Source: an uncultured Lachnospiraceae bacterium (lineage in GTDB: Bacteria; Bacillota; Clostridia; Lachnospirales; Lachnospiraceae). Taken from it: a stretch of DNA of 43,018 nt. The stretch lies in NCBI GenBank assembly GCA_948794795.1, contig CAQGLR010000032.1, positions 1 through 43,018 of the forward strand, read 5' to 3'. Shown in pieces: positions 17,801 through 25,927 of the stretch. A model generated the notes under the pieces. That model was not told the origin of the DNA. It searched no databases and saw only the letters and a list, made by a program, of their open reading frames with translations. The translations under genes and the position numbers were made by a program. The stretch's first letter is position 1. Each line of letters opens with the position of its first letter.

Positions 17801-18772
17801 ATGGGAAAAATAACAAAAGCAGTATTGCTGCTGGTAATAGCCAGTGTTTTATTAATGGGTGGATGCCAGGATAAAAAACAGACAGGCAGCAATGTTAAAA
17901 TTTATTATACTGCGGTAGAAAGTGGCGATTATTATGAGGGGTGGGCAGAACAGCTTAAAGAACAGGCAGAAGCAGGAGGTGCAGAGTTTGAGGCAGGTTA
18001 TGCAGAAAATTCTGTTGAAACACAGGTTGCACAGGTAAAAAGGGCTTTGGAAGAAGGCTGCAGTGTTTTTTTATGTGGACTTGTATCCACAGATATTGCT
18101 GCTGAAATAAAGGCAGCAGCAGGAGAAACACCAGTTGTATTTATAAATAACGCCCCGCCAGACAGACAGCTAGAGAAAGACAAATATGTTTATGTGGCAT
18201 CAGATGAATATATGGCAGGGCAGTACCAGGCAGAATATATATTAGAAAAGTTTGCCAGTAAAGAAGAAATTAATGTAGTGCTGTTAAAAGGACCAAAAGA
18301 AGCATCAGGGACAACTGGCAGGACTGAGGGGCTGAAACAGACATTAAAGTCAAGTGGCAAGAAAATCAATTATGTATTTGAAGATAATGCAAACTGGAAT
18401 GAAGACATTGCTAAAGAGCTTACAGGAATGTTCCTTAAAACAGGCAGACAGGCAGACTGTGTAGTGGCAAATAATGATGATATGGCTATTGGTGCTGTTT
18501 CTGCATTTGAGGAAGCAGGAATAAATACAGATTCCATATTGTTTCTTGGTGTAGATGCTTCTGCCGGGGGATGTGAAGCAATAGCTGGCGGCAGAATGGA
18601 CTTTACAGTATACCAGCCAATGTCTTCCCAGATAGAAACAGCTGTAAAGACTGCTTTAAACCTGGCAGAAGGCAAAAATTTAGAGGAAATAGAAGGGGCG
18701 TCTGGGGATGGGAAATATATATTGCTGCCTTTTGAAAAAGTAGATGCCAGTAATGTAAGCAAATACCAGTAA
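17801..18772 (+). CDS. Orphan sugar-binding lipoprotein of the ribose/galactose (type I periplasmic-binding) family
   Basis: The 323-residue product begins with a lipoprotein signal (VLLMGGCQDKK; Cys about residue 22). The body shows the type I periplasmic-binding fold of the RbsB/MglB group: alternating sheets and helices, ALEEGCSVFLCGLVSTD, PVVFINNAPP, a VVLLKGPKEASGTTGRTEG segment, and CVVANNDDMAIGAVSAFEEAG. No permease or ATPase gene is next to it. Instead a chemoreceptor gene starts 23 bases downstream, so it probably presents a sugar to the receptor, as MglB and RbsB do for Trg, rather than feeding a transporter. The ATG at 17801 with GGGTG upstream is preferred over GTG at 17792. Ligand unknown; a beta-gluco-oligosaccharide is inferred. 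Confidence 0.8.
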   Translation: MGKITKAVLLLVIASVLLMGGCQDKKQTGSNVKIYYTAVESGDYYEGWAEQLKEQAEAGGAEFEAGYAENSVETQVAQVKRALEEGCSVFLCGLVSTDIAAEIKAAAGETPVVFINNAPPDRQLEKDKYVYVASDEYMAGQYQAEYILEKFASKEEINVVLLKGPKEASGTTGRTEGLKQTLKSSGKKINYVFEDNANWNEDIAKELTGMFLKTGRQADCVVANNDDMAIGAVSAFEEAGINTDSILFLGVDASAGGCEAIAGGRMDFTVYQPMSSQIETAVKTALNLAEGKNLEEIEGASGDGKYILLPFEKVDASNVSKYQ

Positions 18773-18795
18773 GCTATTTACTAGGGGGTGTTTTA

Positions 18796-21318
18796 ATGAG
18801 TAAAACAAAACATGAAAAATTTATTTCCATAAAAACAAAGCTGCTTGGTATTTTACTGCCTGTAATGGTTTTTATAATTATTGTACTTATAGGTCTTTCA
18901 TATTTTGTATCAAAAAGAGTGGTTAAGTCAGATGCACAGAAACTTTTAACAACATCAGTAGAAAGCCAGGCTTCACAGATTGAGGAATGGCTTGATAAAA
19001 ACCTGGCTTCATTTTGTATGGCAAAGCAGGCATTTGAATGGATAAACCTGGATGATAAACAGATGCAGTCTTTTCTGGATTCATATTATGCTTTTAACAG
19101 CAATTTTCCAGGAGGCATATATATAGCAGACATGGATGGCAGGGTTTACAGAGGACGGGAAACTAAAAGACCAAGTGCAAGGGCAGCTGCTGTTTTGCGT
19201 GAACCAGACCAAAATGGTAATTATATAAAAGATGCCAATTTTAAAAAGAATGGTAAACTAAATGGTAATGGCATATGGCAGTTTTATACTGCGCTTGGTG
19301 GTGAGGCAGAAGCAAGAATACAGGATAAAGAAGTTTATATTAATACAACAAGTGAGGGTACAGCAGACTATAGTGTACAGCTTGTACAGCCAGCACTGCC
19401 AATAAAAGAAGGTGCAACATATAAATTAAGCTTTGATGCTTATGCAGACCAGGAAAGAACTATAAAGACAGGAATATCAGCACCAGACCATGATTATAAG
19501 CGTTATCTTGAAGATACAGAAGTAAAACTGTCAAAAGAAAAACAGACATTTACATATGAATTTACTATGACAGATAGTGATGATGCAAACGGACGTCTGG
19601 AATTTAACCTTGGTGCAATGGGGTCATCAGCAGGAGTAAAAATAAGCAATGTATTACTTGTGAAAATTAGTGATGCAGGCTCTTCTGTTAATAATAAAGG
19701 AGAGGGTTCTGCCAGTGTAGTACAGTCAGAGTGGTTCCAGGAAGCACTTGGCAGGGTAAATATGGGATTTACAAATGCTTACCCTGATGAAAACGGGGAA
19801 CAAGTAATAAGTGCATGTGGAATGTTAAGGAAGGATGATAAAGGAGTATATGTAATTTCAGCAGATTTATCACTGGATAAAATTAGTGTTTATGTAAACA
19901 GTTTTGTGAAAATGGAAAATGCAGAATCATTTTTAGTAAACACGGAAGATAATACAGTTCTTGCTTCACGTGATACTTCTTTGATTTCAAAACCGCTGGA
20001 CAGCCTGGATAATAATTTTATGAAAGAAGCAGGTAAAAGAATAAGCAAGAATAGCCTTGGTTTAGCTGAAATAGATGGTAATATTTCAGTTTTTGAAAAA
20101 GTAGCTGGTACAGAATGGGTACTTGTATCTTATGTACCTTCAGAAATGGTTTACAGTGATTTAGATTTCATCAGGAATATTATGGTTTTATTTGGTGTTG
20201 TTTCTATAGTTATCCTTATGGTACTGGTTGAACGTATTATACATTTTGTAATAAGGCCTGTAAAGAAGCTGACAGATGTTATTAAAAGCATGACAGGTGG
20301 TGACTTTACAGTTATAAGCCAGACGAAAAGCAATGATGAAATTGGCATAATGGGACGCTGTGTTGAAAAATTTATTGCTGTGATGTCTTCTATGATTGCT
20401 TCTATAGATAGTGTTTCAAATAAATTACATAACCAGGCAGACAATAGTAAAAATATATCTGAGCAGATGTTTTATGCTTCAAAAGAGCAGAATAACTCAA
20501 TGAAAGAACTTAATAATACTGTAGAGCAGCTTTCACTTTCTGTAGGTGAAATAGCACAGAGTGCAACTACCCTTGCAATGCTTGTAGAAGAAACAAAAGA
20601 AGATGGTGATGGTGTAAACAGCAAAATGAAAGAAACAGTTGATGTTTCTAAAACTGGTATGGAAGCAATGCAGGATGTAAGTGTGGCAATGCAGGATATT
20701 AATATTTCAATGAAAAAATTACAGTCTGCCATTGATGAAGTAGGAAGGGCATCAGAGGAAATTACTAATATTACGAAAGTTATTGGTGAAATTGCAGATG
20801 AAACAAATCTTTTATCATTAAATGCGTCTATTGAAGCAGCACGTGCAGGAGAAGCAGGTAAAGGCTTTGCAGTTGTGGCACTTGAGATTGGCAAACTGGC
20901 ACAGACAAGTGTGGATTCTGTGCAGGATATTAACAAGCTGGTACTTGAGATAAAGAACTCCGTAAAAGATGTTGTAGTACAGGCAGGTGACAGCGTAGAA
21001 AGCATTAACAGCAGCGGTGTACTAATTAGAAATGCAGTAGAGAAATTTGATATTATTTTTGAAAATATTGCTTTAACTGGAAACCTGGTACAAAACATGA
21101 TACAAAAGGTAAACCAGGTAGAAGATGTAGCAAGGAATGTTGCAGCAATTTCAGAAGAACAGGCAGCAAGTTCACAGGAAATCCTTGGTTCTTCAGATAT
21201 ACTTGTAGAACAGGCAGACAGCCTTATGGAAAGCAGTGGCAATGTAGCTAAAGAATCAGAAGAACTGACAAACTCTGCTGAAGAACTTGCGGTACAGATT
21301 GGGAATTTTAAAATATAA
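18796..21318 (+). CDS. Methyl-accepting chemotaxis protein with an enzyme-type carbohydrate-binding module in its sensor
   Basis: The 840-residue receptor starts after AGGGGGTGTTTTA. Residues about 15-37 are membrane segment 1. The extracellular sensor spans about 38-458; its flanking parts look Cache-like (FLVNTEDNTVLASRD near the end). Residues 135-292 form a CBM4/9-like module about 60 percent identical, by eye (97 of 158 positions), to residues 452-609 of the GH16 enzyme encoded at 28970; both contain DYSVQLVQP, KRYL and DDANGRLE. Membrane segment 2 is about 459-481, then HAMP, then the signalling hairpin with IADETNLLSLNASIEAARAGE and KGFAVVALEIGKLAQTS (from about 663). Output should be CheA/CheW control of flagella. 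Direct sensing of beta-glucan is inferred from the module and operon. No C-terminal CheR tether is seen. Confidence 0.9.
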   Translation: MSKTKHEKFISIKTKLLGILLPVMVFIIIVLIGLSYFVSKRVVKSDAQKLLTTSVESQASQIEEWLDKNLASFCMAKQAFEWINLDDKQMQSFLDSYYAFNSNFPGGIYIADMDGRVYRGRETKRPSARAAAVLREPDQNGNYIKDANFKKNGKLNGNGIWQFYTALGGEAEARIQDKEVYINTTSEGTADYSVQLVQPALPIKEGATYKLSFDAYADQERTIKTGISAPDHDYKRYLEDTEVKLSKEKQTFTYEFTMTDSDDANGRLEFNLGAMGSSAGVKISNVLLVKISDAGSSVNNKGEGSASVVQSEWFQEALGRVNMGFTNAYPDENGEQVISACGMLRKDDKGVYVISADLSLDKISVYVNSFVKMENAESFLVNTEDNTVLASRDTSLISKPLDSLDNNFMKEAGKRISKNSLGLAEIDGNISVFEKVAGTEWVLVSYVPSEMVYSDLDFIRNIMVLFGVVSIVILMVLVERIIHFVIRPVKKLTDVIKSMTGGDFTVISQTKSNDEIGIMGRCVEKFIAVMSSMIASIDSVSNKLHNQADNSKNISEQMFYASKEQNNSMKELNNTVEQLSLSVGEIAQSATTLAMLVEETKEDGDGVNSKMKETVDVSKTGMEAMQDVSVAMQDINISMKKLQSAIDEVGRASEEITNITKVIGEIADETNLLSLNASIEAARAGEAGKGFAVVALEIGKLAQTSVDSVQDINKLVLEIKNSVKDVVVQAGDSVESINSSGVLIRNAVEKFDIIFENIALTGNLVQNMIQKVNQVEDVARNVAAISEEQAASSQEILGSSDILVEQADSLMESSGNVAKESEELTNSAEELAVQIGNFKI

Positions 21319-21345
21319 GATTATGCATAAGGGAGGATAAATAGA

Positions 21346-24057
21346 ATGGAAACAATTCGTTTTTTAGACAAGGATGGTACCTTTTATATAGAGCAGCCAG
21401 AGAATTACAATAATTTGTATTTTCCATCTGCAAGTGAAAAAGGAATTAAAAGTTCCTTGTCACCAAATCTGGGTGGTGATATAAAAATAAACCAGAATGC
21501 TTTTCTTCTTGAACCAGTCAGTATAGAGAACCTTCACAATAACCGTTCAACTAGAAATTTCTGGTGTATTGATGAAACACTTGGCGCATGGTCTGTAACT
21601 GGCGTATCTGCTGAAGAAGAATATAAGAAATTTACAGATTTACAGGATAAAAGCAGCATGGAAGCAGGATTTATGTGGCAGGCTGTTACAAGAAAGTCTG
21701 GGAAATACCAGATGGAAGCAAAAGTAACATCTTTTGTACCATTTAACAAAAATATAGAAATTATGCATATAGAAATTACTAATACAAGCATGACAGCAAA
21801 GAAAGTTACACCTGTGGCAGCAATACCCGTTTTTGGCAGAAGTGCAGACAATATCAGGGACCACAGGCATGTTACTTCGCTTTTGCATAGAATTAAAACT
21901 ACAGATTATGGGGTTTATGTAAAACCAACCCTGTCTTTTGATGAAAGGGGGCACCAGAAAAATAATTTAACTTATTTTGTATGTGGTATCACAGGCAAGG
22001 GAGAGAAACCAGAAAGTTTTTATCCAGTAACAGAAGATTATATAGGGGAAGGAGGGACATTTACACATCCAGGCAAAGTTTTAAGGAATGAAGATGGTGT
22101 ATCCTCTGGATATTATACAGAAGGCAAAGAAGCAATGGGAGGAATACGTTTTAGCCAGATTGCATTAAATCCAGATGAAACTGCGTCATATACAATTATT
22201 ATGGGAATTACAGATAATGAAGATGAAGCCGCAAATATCATTATGGAATACCAGACAGATGAAAAAACTGAAAAAGCATTACAAGAAACTAAAGATTACT
22301 GGCAGGAGAAAGTTAATGCCAGGTATTATACAGGGAACAGCCAGTTTGACTGTTTTATGCGTTGGGTAAGTTTCCAGCCAATATTAAGAAGGATTTATGG
22401 ATGCTCATTTCTTCCACACCATGATTATGGAAGAGGTGGCAGGGGATGGCGTGACTTATGGCAGGACTGCCTTTCACTATTAATTATGGACCCTGACGGG
22501 GTGCGCCAGATGATACTTGATAATTATGGTGGTGTAAGGATTGATGGAACCAATGCTACAATAATAGGAGCAAAACAAGGTGAATTTATTGCAGACAGAA
22601 ACGGGATTGCCCGTGTCTGGATGGACCATGGTGTATGGCCTTTTATAACAACAAAATTATATATTGGACAGACAGGTGACACAGACATCTTAAAAGAAAA
22701 AGTTTGTTATTTTAAAGATGGCCAGGCAGAACGTGGACGAAACCTTGATTCCCTGTGGGAGGCTGGTTATGGATTAAAACAAAAATGTGAAGATGGCAGC
22801 ATATATGAAGGGAGCATATTAGAACATCTGCTGTTACAGCATTTATGTGCATTTTATGAAACAGGGGGACATAACCATATAATGCTGCGTGGTGCAGACT
22901 GGAATGACGCAATGGATATGGCAGAAGAAAATGGGGAAAGTGTAGCATTTACATGTGCATATGCAGGAAATTTATCACAGATGGCAGAGTTGCTTATAAA
23001 CCTGCATGAAAAACATGGCTGGGAACAGATAGAGATTTTAGAAGAAATACAGGTTTTATTAAAGGATGATACCAGGCTTTATGAAGATGTATCTGCAAAA
23101 CAGGAGATTTTACGGGAATATACAAAAGCCTGCCACCATAATATAAGTGGTAATAAAGTACAGGTTTCTGTAAAAGCCCTTGCAGAGAACCTTAAACATA
23201 AAGCAGAATGGATAAAAGAACATATACGTAAAACAGAATGGATTACAGGGGATAATAATGAAGGCTGGTTTAATGGCTATTATGATAATGATAAACAGCC
23301 ATTAGAGGGTTATTCTGGCGGGAAAGCCAGGATGGTACTTACAAGCCAGGTCTTTGCAATTATGGGTGGTACAGCAGAAGACTGGCAGACAGCTGCAATC
23401 TGTAAAAGTGCAGGTCATTATTTATATAACCATGAAATTGGCGGTTACCGCCTGAATACAGATTTCCATGAAGAAAAATTTAATATGGGAAGAATGTTTG
23501 GCTTTGCGTATGGTGAAAAAGAAAATGGTGCTGTTTTCTCACATATGTCAGTAATGTTTGCTAATGCTTTATACCAGAGGGGCTTTGTACAAGAGGGATA
23601 TAAAGCTTTACAGGCTCTTGCAGACACATCATTAAACTTTAAGACCAGTAAGATTTATCCAGGAATACCTGAGTATTTTAATAGTGAGGGAAAAGGGCTG
23701 TATAATTATTTAACGGGGGCAGCAAGCTGGTATATGCTTACTATGGTTACAGAAGTATTTGGTGTACATGGTGAAACTGGCAATATGGTTATATGCCCTA
23801 AGCTTGTAAAGGAACAGTTTGATACAGAAGGAAATGCTGGAATCTGTCTTTACTTTGCTGGTAAAAAGTTTAATATTATTTATAAAAACCCACAGAAATT
23901 AGATTATGGTGAGTATATAATAAAAAAGGCATTTTGTGACAAAAAAACAGGATTAAAATCTGGAGGGACAACAGTATTTATGGAAAGGGAACAGATACTT
24001 GGGATGTCTAGTACAGAGCACCAGATTGAAATAGAATTGGGTAGCAACAGTAAATAA
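21346..24057 (+). CDS. GH94 phosphorylase, laminaribiose phosphorylase type
   Basis: The 903-residue protein is much longer than cellobiose phosphorylases and matches, from memory, the laminaribiose phosphorylase group (about 910 residues): ENYNNLYFP near the start, SPNLGGD, ENLHNNRSTRNFWC, RSADNIRDHRHVTSLLHRI, then GGRGWRDLWQD and the catalytic-region motif GADWNDAMD (Asp518). It would split beta-1,3-linked glucobiose with phosphate into glucose 1-phosphate and glucose in the cytoplasm; no signal peptide. It starts 28 bases after the chemoreceptor with AGGGAGGATAAATAGA, and the lichenase follows 20 bases later, so all are probably one operon. The beta-1,3 specificity fits the laminarinase nearby but needs assay; other beta-glucobioses remain possible. 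Confidence 0.8.
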   Translation: METIRFLDKDGTFYIEQPENYNNLYFPSASEKGIKSSLSPNLGGDIKINQNAFLLEPVSIENLHNNRSTRNFWCIDETLGAWSVTGVSAEEEYKKFTDLQDKSSMEAGFMWQAVTRKSGKYQMEAKVTSFVPFNKNIEIMHIEITNTSMTAKKVTPVAAIPVFGRSADNIRDHRHVTSLLHRIKTTDYGVYVKPTLSFDERGHQKNNLTYFVCGITGKGEKPESFYPVTEDYIGEGGTFTHPGKVLRNEDGVSSGYYTEGKEAMGGIRFSQIALNPDETASYTIIMGITDNEDEAANIIMEYQTDEKTEKALQETKDYWQEKVNARYYTGNSQFDCFMRWVSFQPILRRIYGCSFLPHHDYGRGGRGWRDLWQDCLSLLIMDPDGVRQMILDNYGGVRIDGTNATIIGAKQGEFIADRNGIARVWMDHGVWPFITTKLYIGQTGDTDILKEKVCYFKDGQAERGRNLDSLWEAGYGLKQKCEDGSIYEGSILEHLLLQHLCAFYETGGHNHIMLRGADWNDAMDMAEENGESVAFTCAYAGNLSQMAELLINLHEKHGWEQIEILEEIQVLLKDDTRLYEDVSAKQEILREYTKACHHNISGNKVQVSVKALAENLKHKAEWIKEHIRKTEWITGDNNEGWFNGYYDNDKQPLEGYSGGKARMVLTSQVFAIMGGTAEDWQTAAICKSAGHYLYNHEIGGYRLNTDFHEEKFNMGRMFGFAYGEKENGAVFSHMSVMFANALYQRGFVQEGYKALQALADTSLNFKTSKIYPGIPEYFNSEGKGLYNYLTGAASWYMLTMVTEVFGVHGETGNMVICPKLVKEQFDTEGNAGICLYFAGKKFNIIYKNPQKLDYGEYIIKKAFCDKKTGLKSGGTTVFMEREQILGMSSTEHQIEIELGSNSK

Positions 24058-24076
24058 ATTCCAAGAGGTATTATAA

Positions 24077-24805
24077 ATGAAAAAGAATATTAAAAAATGT
24101 ATATGTGTAATGTTTAGCATGTTAATGGTAATGCTTGCACCAGTACAAAATGGCATGGCAGCTGGCACACATTTTGGTGAGCCATTTAATTATCATAATC
24201 CAGAGGCATGGGAAAAAGCAGATGGCTGGAGCAATGGTGGCATGTTTAACTGTACATGGAGGACATCTAATGTAAATGTTAATAATGGCCTGTTAGACTT
24301 AAACATAACAAATGACTGGTCTGGTTCTAAACCTTATGCAGGTGGTGAATACCGTACAAAATATAAGTTTGGATATGGGTTATACCAGGTAAGCATGAAG
24401 CCAGCCAAAAATCCTGGCATAGTTTCATCATTTTTTACATATACAGGAGAAAGTGACGGGACTCCATGGGATGAAATTGATATTGAATTTTTAGGTAAAG
24501 ATACAACAAAGGTACAGTTTAATTATTATACAAATGGTGTAGGAAACCATGAATATCTGTGTGATTTAGGATTTGATGCATCACAAGGGTTCCATACATA
24601 TGCATTTAACTGGCAGCCAGGTTATATTGCATGGCTTGTAGACGGAATAGAGAAATACAGAGCATATGACAATATTCCTTCACATCCAGGCAAAATAATG
24701 CTGAATATATGGCCAGGAATTAATGTTGATGACTGGCTTGGGGCTTATAATGGAAATACTGGGCTTAAAGCCTCATATGACTGGGTGTCTTATGACGCAA
24801 TTTAA
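24077..24805 (+). CDS. Secreted GH16 lichenase (endo-beta-1,3-1,4-glucanase)
   Basis: The 242-residue enzyme closely resembles Bacillus-type licheninases in size and motifs. A signal peptide (MKKNIKKCICVMFSMLMVMLAPVQNGMAAG) precedes a single GH16 domain. The catalytic motif WDEIDIEFLG places nucleophile Glu133, Asp135 and acid/base Glu137. Other family marks are FNCTWRTSNVNV, FGYGLYQVSMKPAKN and NIWPGINVDDWLG. It cuts beta-1,4 bonds next to beta-1,3 bonds in cereal beta-glucan and lichenan outside the cell. It is the last gene of the chemoreceptor operon, 19 bases after the phosphorylase, with CAAGAGGTATTATAA as ribosome site, and ends before a long convergent hairpin. Confidence 0.92.
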   Translation: MKKNIKKCICVMFSMLMVMLAPVQNGMAAGTHFGEPFNYHNPEAWEKADGWSNGGMFNCTWRTSNVNVNNGLLDLNITNDWSGSKPYAGGEYRTKYKFGYGLYQVSMKPAKNPGIVSSFFTYTGESDGTPWDEIDIEFLGKDTTKVQFNYYTNGVGNHEYLCDLGFDASQGFHTYAFNWQPGYIAWLVDGIEKYRAYDNIPSHPGKIMLNIWPGINVDDWLGAYNGNTGLKASYDWVSYDAI

Positions 24806-24886
24806 ATAAAACATATTTGTTATGGAAGCAAGTTATTAAAAATATGTGGTTATCTAGTTTTGTAAACAGACATAATTTATAATATT

Positions 24887-24932
24887 ACATGTACAGACAT
24901 ATTCCATTGTATGGAATAATGTCTGTACATGT
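24887..24932. terminator. Long bidirectional hairpin between convergent lichenase and AraC genes
   Basis: Arms 24887-24907 and 24911-24932 form 21 base pairs with one bulged base (24918) and a 3-base loop. It lies between the plus-strand lichenase (ends 24805) and the minus-strand regulator (ends 24976) and can serve both. Flanks are AT-rich without a strict T run. Confidence 0.7.
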
Positions 24933-24975
24933 ATATATTTAAGATATATTATAATTTTAGTTAGACAAGAAAGTT

Positions 24976-25716
24976 TTACCATGAAGAATGATAATACTGG
25001 TTGCGGTATTTATTTGGTGTTATTCCAACTGCCTTTTTAAAAGTCTGTATAAAATGGCTTTGTGAAGAAAAAGCCAGGTAATTGGCAATGTCAACCAGAC
25101 TGTAATCAGAATATTTAAGTAAGTTTTCTGACTTTTCTATTTTTTTCTCCAGAATATAGTCACTTATAGATATTCCAAGTTCTTTTTTAAAAAGCCTGGA
25201 AAGATAACTTGCAGAAAGTCCTGTGTATTCTGAAAGGACTTTTACTGTAATCCTGGTGTTTAAATGACTGTATATAAAATCCATGCAGATAACAACAGGT
25301 TTGGATATTACAGAGCTTTTTTTAACAATAGCCATTTTACCAGTAAAGTCAAGTGCCATACTGTGATGAAGCTGTGAAATGGCTTCTATAGAAGAGCAGG
25401 AGTCCATTTTTAAAATATAAAAGTCGCTTAAACGGTAAGCCTGTTCTAATTCCATTCCTGCTGTTACACATTGTCTTGTAATCATAGCTACTGTGATAAC
25501 AAAATGGTATTTTAAGTTAGTTAATCTGTTTGTAGAAAGAATCCCCATTCCTTCTGGATTAGTAAAAGTATCCTGCCTGCAGTTTTCCTGTACAAAATCC
25601 ATATCTCCTGAACTGACGGCATGATAAAAGGAATACTCTTCTTCTAATGGGCGGTGTGCAACTGCCTCTTCGCTTTTTTTCAGTTCCTGCTGGTACCATT
25701 CTTTTCGTAAATTCAT
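24976..25716 (-). CDS. AraC-family transcriptional regulator, likely activator of the beta-glucan locus
   Basis: The 246-residue protein has a C-terminal AraC/XylS DNA-binding domain (about 145-240) with two helix-turn-helix units: ITVKVLSEYTGLSASYLSRLF and YSLVDIANYLAFSSQSHFIQTF, ending in the family signature GITPNKYR. The N-terminal part (EEYSFYHAVSSGDMDFV, then a Cys-containing helical region) resembles the linker region of YesN/AraC regulators of Firmicutes; no cupin sugar pocket is evident, so the signal is unclear. It is the only classical regulator inside the locus and is transcribed divergently from the CBM protein at 25928. Four promoters here share paired sites 20 bases apart, the spacing typical of AraC direct half-sites, so it probably controls them. 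Start follows GAAAGGAAAAATAT. Confidence 0.85.
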   Translation of the reverse strand: MNLRKEWYQQELKKSEEAVAHRPLEEEYSFYHAVSSGDMDFVQENCRQDTFTNPEGMGILSTNRLTNLKYHFVITVAMITRQCVTAGMELEQAYRLSDFYILKMDSCSSIEAISQLHHSMALDFTGKMAIVKKSSVISKPVVICMDFIYSHLNTRITVKVLSEYTGLSASYLSRLFKKELGISISDYILEKKIEKSENLLKYSDYSLVDIANYLAFSSQSHFIQTFKKAVGITPNKYRNQYYHSSW

Positions 25717-25770
25717 ATATTTTTCCTTTCGGTTTCTTCAATTTTCGTAAGAAAATAAGTTTATTAAGAC

Positions 25771-25785
25771 CTGGTGTATCACCAG
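25771..25785. promoter_or_regulatory. Palindrome in the AraC upstream region
   Basis: CTGGTG TAT CACCAG is a perfect 15-base inverted repeat 55 bases upstream of the regulator start. On the minus strand a TATAAT (25788-25793) lies directly before it, so the palindrome would fall near the transcript start of the regulator gene. It differs from the TTGATAT sites and could be an operator or a short leader hairpin. Confidence 0.35.
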
Positions 25786-25808
25786 AATTATAATATTTGA
25801 TTATTATA

Positions 25809-25869
25809 GCATGATTTTGATATTTTTGTATATAGTTTTATATTTTTATATAAAAAAAGCGTTTATAAT
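25809..25869 (+). promoter_or_regulatory. Candidate activator operator and promoter of the CBM protein gene
   Basis: The 17-mer GCATGATTTTGATATTT (25809-25825) is identical to 11631-11647. Half-sites TTGATAT (25817) and TTTATAT (25837) are 20 bases apart, and TATAAT starts at 25864, 27 bases after the second. There is no clear -35 box. Confidence 0.6.
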
Positions 25870-25927
25870 TAATTATACTTAAAAGTTAGTTGCGGAAAAA
25901 TATAAATTACAGGAAGGATGATATTAT

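Noticed and set aside
20472..21242. 256-codon minus-strand frame inside the chemoreceptor signalling domain
   Set aside because: Ser/Ala/Thr-rich shadow of the conserved MCP coiled coil; no ribosome site or recognisable domain.
24858..24869. 12-mer TTTTGTAAACAG shared with 9132-9143
   Set aside because: This copy lies between convergent gene ends, not at a promoter; 12-mers repeat by chance in AT-rich DNA.
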